Of a stretch of DNA of 64,000 nt, positions 53,154 to 60,061 are shown piece by piece. Below the pieces are notes generated by a model that saw only the letters and a list, made by a program, of their open reading frames with translations, had not been told where the DNA came from and did not search any database. Both the position numbers and the translations under genes were made by a program. This DNA comes from Salisaeta longa DSM 21114 (GTDB taxonomy: Bacteria > Bacteroidota > Rhodothermia > Rhodothermales > Salinibacteraceae): contig NZ_ATTH01000001.1 in assembly GCF_000419585.1 (NCBI RefSeq), positions 1,014,005 through 1,078,004 on the forward strand, given 5' to 3'. How positions within the stretch are numbered: the stretch's first letter is position 1; every line of letters begins with the position of its first letter.

Positions 53154-54757
53154 TGGGAGGTGTGCCATGCGTGGGGAAGTTCGTGGATGATGTCGTCCGC
53201 AACGAGCGCACGACCGTCGTGGGCGGCGGCGTATCGCTGGGCGGCTCGTCCGCTGATGTGCAACGCGGCGGCAGCGGCTTTCGGCAACGACAGCCCCTGC
53301 GCCAGGAGTCCGACACAGCACCCGGCGAGCACGTCGCCGGTGCCCGCGCTCGCCAACACGGGCGATCCGGTACTCCCCACGTAGGCCGGCCCGTGCGGCG
53401 GGGCCACGATGCTAGGCATGCCTTTGCGTAGGAGGTGCACGCCCCATCGCGCGGCCCACGTCTGGGTCTGCGCAACACGTGAGCCTTCGGGAGGCGGTGC
53501 ATCGGCGGCTACGAGGCGGCGCAGCTCGCCTTCATGTGGCGTAAGCAGCCAGTCGCGGCGCGCGCTATCGTCGAGGGGCGATGCCTCGGCCTGCGCCAGG
53601 GCATAGAGGGCGTCGGCGTCGAGCACGGCCGGCGTTTCGAGGCCTTCCAGCAGCTTATGCACGAAGCGCTGGGTGGAGGCGGCCCGCCCCAGGCCCGGGC
53701 CGATGAGCACACCATCGGCCTTGTCGAGCGCTGGGTGGAGCTGTTCGAGCGCGGCCTCGGGCTGCACGCCGCCGTCCGGCGCCTCGGGAAGCCCGAGCAC
53801 GGGAATCGTCTGGAGGTGTGTGCTGGCCACGCCTTGCACCGACTGCGGCACGGCGCACTGCACGTAGCCGGCCCCGATCCGCGCGGCGGCGCGCGCGGCG
53901 AGCGTAGGCGCACCGCTGTACACGGGCGCCCCGCCAATGACGAGCGCCATGCCGGCGCTGTACTTGTGGGCATGCCGCGGCCGCTCGGGCAGCCAACGCC
54001 GCACGGCATCATCCGTCGTCGCAAACGCACACCCGGTGTCGTCCGCGGCGCGCGCCAGAGCATACGGCGGAATGCCAATCTCGACCGTCGCGACAGCCCC
54101 CGCGCACAGCGGACCGTCGCCCATCTGCAGCCCAATGTTCGGCGTCGCAACCGCAACCGTGGTGTCGGCCTGCACCGCATCGCCCATGCGGGCCCCGGTG
54201 TCGCTGTTCAAGCCCGTCGGCACGTCGACCGCCAGGGCCGGCGCCGGGTCCTGATTGATGGCGTCAACGATGCGGTCGATGGGATCCCGCAGGTCGCTCG
54301 TGAGGCCGGTGCCCAGCAGCGCATCCACGTGAAGCGTCCAGCGATTCGAGAGCACCCGCGGCACGGTGTCGGGGCCGTAGTGCTCCACCACAAGGCGATG
54401 CCCCTCCGGACTCTCACGCGCCCACTGCTGGAGCGCTGCAAAGGCCTGGGCCGCGTCTTCCGACTGGTCGCTTGGGGCGGCCATGTGCACCACGTGGACG
54501 CGCGCGCCGCGGTCGAGCAAGCACCGCGCAATCACGAAGCCATCGCCGCCGTTGTTGCCTTTGCCACACCACACCAGCAGGCGGGTGTCGTCCGTGATCG
54601 GGTATTTTTTTGCAATAACGGACGCAACCGCGCGGCCCGCGCTTTCCATCAGCACGCGCCCGCCCAGCCCCAGCGTGTCAATGGCATGCGCATCGGCGCG
54701 GCGCATGGCCTCAGCGGTGAGCAGGGGGCGTCCGTTGGGGAACGTAGACGGTGTCAT
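53147..54757 (-). CDS. nnrD: bifunctional NAD(P)H-hydrate epimerase / ADP-dependent dehydratase
   Basis: A 536-residue two-domain repair enzyme. The N-terminal YjeF_N domain (about 1-215) has MRRADAHAIDTLG, ESAGRAVA, CGKGNNGGDGFVIA and the AVDVPTGLNSDTG loop; it epimerises damaged NADHX/NADPHX. The C-terminal ribokinase-like domain (from about 225) has HKYSAGMALVIGG, VLIGPGLGRA, LTPHEGELRRL and catalytic GSTGSPVLASAGTGDVLAG. Start ATG 54757 overlaps the 3' end of the upstream lipoprotein gene by 47 bases, yet PNGRPLLTAEAMRRAD is needed for the fold, so the overlap is probably real. Confidence 0.95.
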   Translation of the reverse strand: MTPSTFPNGRPLLTAEAMRRADAHAIDTLGLGGRVLMESAGRAVASVIAKKYPITDDTRLLVWCGKGNNGGDGFVIARCLLDRGARVHVVHMAAPSDQSEDAAQAFAALQQWARESPEGHRLVVEHYGPDTVPRVLSNRWTLHVDALLGTGLTSDLRDPIDRIVDAINQDPAPALAVDVPTGLNSDTGARMGDAVQADTTVAVATPNIGLQMGDGPLCAGAVATVEIGIPPYALARAADDTGCAFATTDDAVRRWLPERPRHAHKYSAGMALVIGGAPVYSGAPTLAARAAARIGAGYVQCAVPQSVQGVASTHLQTIPVLGLPEAPDGGVQPEAALEQLHPALDKADGVLIGPGLGRAASTQRFVHKLLEGLETPAVLDADALYALAQAEASPLDDSARRDWLLTPHEGELRRLVAADAPPPEGSRVAQTQTWAARWGVHLLRKGMPSIVAPPHGPAYVGSTGSPVLASAGTGDVLAGCCVGLLAQGLSLPKAAAAALHISGRAAQRYAAAHDGRALVADDIIHELPHAWHTSQC

Positions 54758-56546
54758 AGAGAGCGGAGCTTGAAAGCGTAACGATACGAAGCGGCGCGCT
54801 GATTACATTCGTCCAACGCGGCCGACTGGCCGTGGGTTGTGCGCTCCAGGCCGCGGCCTCTGCCGGGCGATAGGGCGCTAGGCGCCCCGGATTCCACCGC
54901 TTGTTGCCATCAACGTCCCAAAACGCACGAAACGAAAACTCCCCCTCGGGCAGCTGCTCAAAGCGAAATGTGCTGTCGGATCCGACCGGCTGCATGCGCG
55001 GACGCACAGGCACCTGGGGGCGCGTCGGCTCCATCTGCACCCAGCGGCGGCCCCTGAGCGACCGTTTGTCAGACGCTGTGTTAAGCGAATCCGCACGGCG
55101 TGGAGCAGCCGCGGTCGTGCTATCACCAGAGGTCGTCCACGTCGTATCGACGACCATCACGCGGCCTTCGAGCGCGCCCAACGCGGATGCGGGCAGCCGG
55201 CGCACCCGCACCTGCAACGTGTCGGGGCGATTTCGGGGATTTCCCACGATGCGCACACGCCCACCGGGCGGCCACTGGATGTGCAGCGCGTGCTCGGTGC
55301 CATCAACGGTCGTCAGGTGGTAGGGCACCGCTGCTCCGGCCGTGTCCTGCACGGACACCACGCGCCGCACGACCGTCGAATCGACCGGATGGTCGAACCG
55401 CGCCCGTGGCCTAGCGCGCGGCGGCAGGGCGCCATACCCCAGCGTATCGGTCGATGTAGGCTCCGGCAGCAAGGCTTGCAGGGCGCCGCGCACGGTATCC
55501 GGCGCGGCGCTCGCTGTAAAACGGAGCCGCTCGCGGTCGATAGGCGTACCGAGCGTGTCGGTCAGGCCCCCGCGCGGCACGCGCAAAACATGCGGCGTGG
55601 CTTGCATGCGGGCCGTGTGAAGCCAGACCGTAGCGGGCGCCTCGGCCTGCTGATACACCCCGCGGATGGCAACGGTATCTTGCGCGATCGAGTCGATGAG
55701 CGTCCACTCATCCAGCGTGGCCCGATGAACCTGCATGGGCTCGTTGAACACAAACGCGGTGCGCGCTCGCGACTCGGCGCGCGCGCGCTGCAGCGTAGGC
55801 GCTAGCGTGTCTACGCGGGCCAAGAGCCAGGGCACCGGCACCGGCGGCTGCGTGCTGTCGGCCGGTAGCTGCACGCGCGGCGGCACCGCCATGGGCTCCA
55901 GCGGATCGGGGCGGCGATTGCGATTGTTGTCGCGCAACGCCACCACGTAATAGGTCGTCTCGCGGAGGTATTCGAACCGAAAGGTGCCGTCCTCGCCCGT
56001 TTGCGTCTGATAGTCGGGACGCTCGGGCCACGCGGCCATCGCGGCGGGGGCGCTGGTTTGCGCATAGGCGAGCACGTCGACGCCCGCCTGTGGAGCGCCC
56101 GAGTATCCATCCACAACGCGCCCGGCCAGCGTGCCGCTGTTAATTTTTGCACCCGTGGCAAACGCAAAGGTGAGCGGCGATTCCAGCGAAACGCCCTGCA
56201 CGTCCGAAAAGTCGGTGCTGAGCTCCACGATGTAGGTGGTGCTATCGCGGAAGGGCTCCGGAAACGTGATGGTCACCTCGCGCGCGTCCCACGAGAACGC
56301 CAGCTCGCCCGGCACAAACGGCGTGATGGTGAGCGCCTCCCGAAGCGACGACCGATTGACATATTCGTTGAACGCTAGGCGGAGGGTGCGCCCCGACACG
56401 TTCACGGCCCCTTGGGCCGGATCGCTCGCCGTGATGCGGGGCGGCGTTCTATCCCGCGGCCCGCCGCTTGGCGGTACCGGATTGGCGCAGCGCACCATCA
56501 GCACTGCTATTCCGAGCGCCGTGCCCACAAGCACGAGCCGCTGCAC
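54711..56546 (-). CDS. Ig-like (Big_5) domain lipoprotein
   Basis: About 611 residues. The start is taken as GTG 56546 because a strong AAGGAGG lies six bases upstream; ATGs at 56552 and 56591 are alternatives. The signal MQRLVLVGTALGIAVLMVRC ends at a cysteine followed by ANPVPPSGGPRDRTPP, which is the Bacteroidota Ig-like lipoprotein pattern, although Arg at the -1 position is unusual for a lipobox. A Big_5-like domain (ITASDPAQGAVNVSGRTLRLAFNEYVN) is followed by a carboxypeptidase-regulatory-like segment (LAGRVVDGYSGAPQAGVDVLAYA) and a long strand-rich region. Probably an outer-membrane lipoprotein. Confidence 0.85.
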   Translation of the reverse strand: MQRLVLVGTALGIAVLMVRCANPVPPSGGPRDRTPPRITASDPAQGAVNVSGRTLRLAFNEYVNRSSLREALTITPFVPGELAFSWDAREVTITFPEPFRDSTTYIVELSTDFSDVQGVSLESPLTFAFATGAKINSGTLAGRVVDGYSGAPQAGVDVLAYAQTSAPAAMAAWPERPDYQTQTGEDGTFRFEYLRETTYYVVALRDNNRNRRPDPLEPMAVPPRVQLPADSTQPPVPVPWLLARVDTLAPTLQRARAESRARTAFVFNEPMQVHRATLDEWTLIDSIAQDTVAIRGVYQQAEAPATVWLHTARMQATPHVLRVPRGGLTDTLGTPIDRERLRFTASAAPDTVRGALQALLPEPTSTDTLGYGALPPRARPRARFDHPVDSTVVRRVVSVQDTAGAAVPYHLTTVDGTEHALHIQWPPGGRVRIVGNPRNRPDTLQVRVRRLPASALGALEGRVMVVDTTWTTSGDSTTAAAPRRADSLNTASDKRSLRGRRWVQMEPTRPQVPVRPRMQPVGSDSTFRFEQLPEGEFSFRAFWDVDGNKRWNPGRLAPYRPAEAAAWSAQPTASRPRWTNVISAPLRIVTLSSSALYDTVYVPQRTPPAHR

Positions 56547-56552
56547 CCACAT

Positions 56553-56559
56553 CCTCCTT
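56553..56559 (-). promoter_or_regulatory. strong Shine-Dalgarno that decides the lipoprotein start
   Basis: AAGGAGG on the minus strand. It directly abuts an ATG (56552) but is six bases from a GTG (56546), the ideal distance. Most genes in this window lack such a site. Confidence 0.65.
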
Positions 56560-56583
56560 GCCGTTACGTCTCGCACCGACTCG

Positions 56584-57174
56584 TCACGCATTCAGCAGCC
56601 GATCCATCCAAGTTCGCAAATCGTGATGGCCGCGCTTCGACTTCGACGACGTCAGCACGAGCGGCACCTCCAGGCCCACATCATCGAGCGCGCGGCGTAC
56701 GGTCTGCTCGGCCTTGGTGCGCTGATTCCCCGACAACTTGTCCACCTTGGTGAGGGCCAGGACGTACGGCACCGGACCGCCGCGCATGAAGTCGATCAGC
56801 TCACGGTCTAAATCCGTTAACGGATGCCGGCTGTCCATCAGGTGAAACACCGCACGCAGCGGTACGCGCTCGGTTAGGTAGCGTTCGATGAACGCCGCCC
56901 ACGCTTTGCGCTTCTTTTTGGACACCCGCGCGTAGCCGTATCCCGGCACGTCGACCATGTAGAAGCGATCGTTGACCAGAAAGTAGTTGAACTCCTGCGT
57001 CTTGCCGGGGCGCTTGCTGGTATATGCCAGATTTTTTTGGCCCGTAAGCGCGTTGAGGAGCGAGCTCTTGCCCACGTTCGAGCGACCAATGAACGCCATT
57101 TCAGGACGTCCGTCGGTGGGGAGCTGCTGCCACTGCGCAGCGCCGATGATAAATCGTGCGGTGTTAATCGTCAT
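56584..57174 (-). CDS. engB: ribosome biogenesis GTPase EngB/YsxC
   Basis: A 196-residue GTPase (ATG 57174; ATG 57189 adds five residues). G1 GRSNVGKSSLLNALTG near residues 30-45, switch region PGKTQEFNYFLVN, G3 DVPGYG, G4 LTKVDK and a SSKSKRGH G5-like region are in order. YsxC helps build the 50S subunit and is usually essential. It lies just upstream of the Ig-like lipoprotein gene and may be co-transcribed with it and nnrD. Confidence 0.96.
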   Translation of the reverse strand: MTINTARFIIGAAQWQQLPTDGRPEMAFIGRSNVGKSSLLNALTGQKNLAYTSKRPGKTQEFNYFLVNDRFYMVDVPGYGYARVSKKKRKAWAAFIERYLTERVPLRAVFHLMDSRHPLTDLDRELIDFMRGGPVPYVLALTKVDKLSGNQRTKAEQTVRRALDDVGLEVPLVLTSSKSKRGHHDLRTWMDRLLNA

Positions 57175-57284
57175 GAGGAAACGGGCCATCCGATAAGTAA
57201 CGGAGCCGCTTTAACGACGCCTGCCATGCAGGTATCCGCGGCGAACGGAAAGCCCCCGTGAAGCCTTCGTGAGCCAACAAGCTA

Positions 57285-57752
57285 TCACCCGAAAGCTTCG
57301 GCGGGCTGCTTCGCTTGCCGCTCCGGAGCTTCCGAACGGGTGGCTGGAGCATCGGGCGCCGCCTGATCTTCGCACTGCCGCGCATGCACCGCTGCATGCC
57401 ACGCAATATTCAGCAAGCGATAGTCGCGGGCCTGCGCCTCCTCCGGCACATCGCGGACGCACTGGAACCCGTAGTCGACCGGCGACGCGCTCGATAGCGG
57501 CGCGCTGTCCATCGACCACAGCAGCGACCGCCCGAGGCCCATCCGAAATTCGCCATGCAGCTGCCCCAGCACGCACTGTTCGCCGCTTGCAAGCTCCAGC
57601 CGGTCAAGGTCAACGTCCCGGTGCCATCCGGGCTGCATTGCATCCAGGAACGACGCCCCGCGCTTCACGCGCGCACGAGCAAAATTGGCAGAAATGCGTT
57701 GCACCCGCTGGGCACGCCGTCGCTTCCAATACCAGTTGAGTAGCGATCGCAT
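57285..57752 (-). CDS. small protein of unknown function with GWHRDVDLDRL motif
   Basis: About 155 residues from ATG 57752. A basic N-terminus (WYWKRRRAQRVQRI) precedes GASFLDAMQPGWHRDVDLDRL and ELASGEQCVLGQLHGEFRMGLG; the tail from about 130 is Gln/Ala/Pro/Glu-rich and probably disordered. The block D..xPGW...(I/V)DLD.L.L.S...CVLGQL.G is one I recall from short hypothetical proteins of actinobacteria and their phages. Finding it in this lineage suggests either a widespread domain or transfer. No enzymatic motif is seen. It is leftward, 110 bases from engB, and divergent from the thioredoxin gene. Confidence 0.7.
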   Translation of the reverse strand: MRSLLNWYWKRRRAQRVQRISANFARARVKRGASFLDAMQPGWHRDVDLDRLELASGEQCVLGQLHGEFRMGLGRSLLWSMDSAPLSSASPVDYGFQCVRDVPEEAQARDYRLLNIAWHAAVHARQCEDQAAPDAPATRSEAPERQAKQPAEAFG

Positions 57753-57922
57753 AACAAGCAGCTTATTGGGGAAATTGGAACGATCCAACCGTTGATCCTA
57801 TGCCTGTGATCCGATCGCTACCTATGCGCCGTGCCAATGCTTCACCAATCATTGACGAAGCCGGACGCGGTTCAGAAAGTAGGTGAGACGCACAGCCATT
57901 CTCCAACCATCCGCTACCAATC

Positions 57923-58732
57923 ATGTCATACGACGTATCCGATTTCGCGACCGACGTTATAGATGCGAGCCATGAGCACCCCGTGGTGGTCGACTTTTGG
58001 GCGCCGTGGTGCGGCCCCTGCCAGCAGCTAAGCCCCGTGCTTGAGTCGCTAGCGGCGGCCACCAACGACTGGACGCTGGTTAAGGTAAACACAGATACCC
58101 ACCCGGCGCCCGCTCAGCAGTACGGCGTCCGCGGCATTCCAGCCGTCAAGCTTTTCATAGACGGCGAGGTAACGGCCGAATTCACCGGCGCCCGCCCCAA
58201 ACACGCCGTTCAGCAGTGGCTGCAGGAGCACCTGCCGAGTCCGGCCGATGATGCGTTTGCCGACGCGAAGGCGGCGCTGGACGATGGGGACGAGGACGCC
58301 GCCCGCCAGCAGCTCGCGGCGTTGATCGAGTCCGCCCCCGACCACGTGGAGGCGCGGCTCTTGCTCGCTCAACTGGTGGTTTTTGACGATCCGGCACGCG
58401 CTCTGACGCTGATCGAACCGCTGGATGTGGCAGAGCCCGAGGCGCGCCTGCGCCAGGACAGCATCGAGACGATCGCCCAGTTGTTGCAGACGACGTCACT
58501 GGCTGAGCTGCCCGAGGGCGCGCCGCAGCGGCCGTACTACGAGGGCATCCAGGCGCTGCGCGACCACTACTTCGACACGGCGCTGCAACGCTTCATTGAT
58601 GTCGTGCGCCTCGACAGGGATTATGCCGACGACGGCGCCCGCAAGGCCTGCGTGGCGCTCTTTACCCTGTTGGGCCCCGAGCATGAGGCAACCCAGCAAT
58701 ACCGCCGCACCTTCGACATGGCCTTGTACTAA
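57923..58732 (+). CDS. thioredoxin-TPR protein (CnoX/YbbN-like)
   Basis: A 269-residue cytoplasmic protein. The N-terminal thioredoxin domain (1-108) has WAPWCGPC with Cys30 and Cys33 and the cis-Pro loop GIPAVKLF. The rest (about 112-269) is TPR-like helices (AFADAKAALDDGDEDAARQQL; LLLAQLVVFDDPARAL; GIQALRDHYFDTALQRF), as in E. coli CnoX/YbbN, a chlorine-activated holdase that works with GroEL. Here the full CGPC motif suggests that reductase activity remains. The start is 170 bases from the divergent small gene; a TTGACG at 57852 may be a -35 element. The glycerate kinase gene follows by 27 bases. Confidence 0.93.
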   Translation: MSYDVSDFATDVIDASHEHPVVVDFWAPWCGPCQQLSPVLESLAAATNDWTLVKVNTDTHPAPAQQYGVRGIPAVKLFIDGEVTAEFTGARPKHAVQQWLQEHLPSPADDAFADAKAALDDGDEDAARQQLAALIESAPDHVEARLLLAQLVVFDDPARALTLIEPLDVAEPEARLRQDSIETIAQLLQTTSLAELPEGAPQRPYYEGIQALRDHYFDTALQRFIDVVRLDRDYADDGARKACVALFTLLGPEHEATQQYRRTFDMALY

Positions 58733-58759
58733 ACCAACGCCCTGATTCCCTGCTGTGCT

Positions 58760-60061
58760 ATGCCGGCATCACTCCGCCACGCAAGCATTCGTATTTTTGA
58801 GAAGGCCGTACAGCAGGTGCAGGCCGAGGCGGTGCTTGCCCAGGCCGACCTGTGGGACCAACTGCCGAATGGCCGGGCCGTACGCCTGCTCACGATTGGC
58901 AAGGCCGCGTTGCCGCTAGCTGCGGTGGCGGGCAGGCGCCTTGGCCAGCGGCTTCACGGTGGATGTGCGGTGGTGCCCGACGGCTATCCGGAGACCGTGC
59001 CGGCGCGGTACGACCCTCCGCCTACAATCCGCGTGCTCGTCGGCGGGCACCCGCTGCCCACCCGTCAGAGCATGGCGGCCGCCGATGCGCTCCGCACGCA
59101 GGCCACGGCCGCAGCCCGCGCGGGCCACGTGCTGTTGGTCCTCATTTCGGGCGGCGGGACGGCGCTTACGGCTGCTCCTGCGGGCGACCTTTCGATCCGT
59201 GACCTGCAGGATGCGTTCCGGTGCATGATGGATGCCGGCATGCCCATTGGCCCCACCAACGTGGTTCGCAAACACCTGACGCGCCTCGGCGGGGGCCACC
59301 TCGCGCAGGCGGCGCACCCCGCTCCGGTTGTAGCCGGCGCCCTCTCGGATGTGGTGGGCAACGACCTGTCCACCATCGCCAGCGGCCCCACCGTGCCCGA
59401 TCCGTCGACGTATGCCGATGCGTGCGCCGCCCTGCGCGCGCATGATGCTTGGAATCCCTTTCCCCACGCGGCGCGCGTTCACCTGCAGCGCGGATGCAAC
59501 GGCCAACGGCCCGAGACGCCCGGCCCTGGCGCGCCCTGTTTTCAGAACGCATCCACACGCCTCCTGGCCACCAACGATACCGCGCTCGCAGCCGCCGCAC
59601 AGGCCGCCCGGCTGGCAGGCTTTCCGCCAACCATCGTGGATGCCGCGTGCACCGGCGAGGCCCGATCCGTGGGCCGCGCGCACGCCGAGCGGCTCCTTCG
59701 CACCGCGGGCCCCGCGTGCCTGTTGTGGGGCGGCGAAACGACCGTCACGGTCACCGGCACCGGCACCGGCGGACGCAACCAGGAGGTGGCCCTGGGGGCC
59801 GCCCAGCGCCTCGACGGCGCCGACCAACCTGTCTGCCTCCTGGCGGCCGGAACCGACGGCATCGACGGCCCAACGGACGCGGCCGGCGGCGTGGCAACAC
59901 CTGCCACCTGCGCCGCGGCCCGCACGAAGAACCGTTCGGTGGCCGATGCTCTCGCGCGCAACGACGCTTATCCGCTGCTCGACGCCATCGATGCGCTCCT
60001 GCGCACCGGCCCCACCCACACCAACGTCATGGATCTACACATCGGACTCGTGGGCACCTAA
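58760..60061 (+). CDS. glycerate 2-kinase (GckA/MOFRL family)
   Basis: A 433-residue kinase with N-terminal DUF4147 and C-terminal MOFRL domains. LTIGKAALPLA, GGHPLPTRQSM, VLISGGGTALTAAP, VRKHLTRLGGGHLA, LSDVVGNDLSTIASGPTVPD and, in MOFRL, LWGGETTVTVTGTGTGGRNQEVAL and AAGTDGIDGPTDAAGG are all family markers. It phosphorylates D-glycerate at C2, feeding serine or glyoxylate carbon into glycolysis. Its 3' end overlaps the convergent lptD-like stop by four bases. Codon use is high in GC, like the neighbours. Confidence 0.94.
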   Translation: MPASLRHASIRIFEKAVQQVQAEAVLAQADLWDQLPNGRAVRLLTIGKAALPLAAVAGRRLGQRLHGGCAVVPDGYPETVPARYDPPPTIRVLVGGHPLPTRQSMAAADALRTQATAAARAGHVLLVLISGGGTALTAAPAGDLSIRDLQDAFRCMMDAGMPIGPTNVVRKHLTRLGGGHLAQAAHPAPVVAGALSDVVGNDLSTIASGPTVPDPSTYADACAALRAHDAWNPFPHAARVHLQRGCNGQRPETPGPGAPCFQNASTRLLATNDTALAAAAQAARLAGFPPTIVDAACTGEARSVGRAHAERLLRTAGPACLLWGGETTVTVTGTGTGGRNQEVALGAAQRLDGADQPVCLLAAGTDGIDGPTDAAGGVATPATCAAARTKNRSVADALARNDAYPLLDAIDALLRTGPTHTNVMDLHIGLVGT

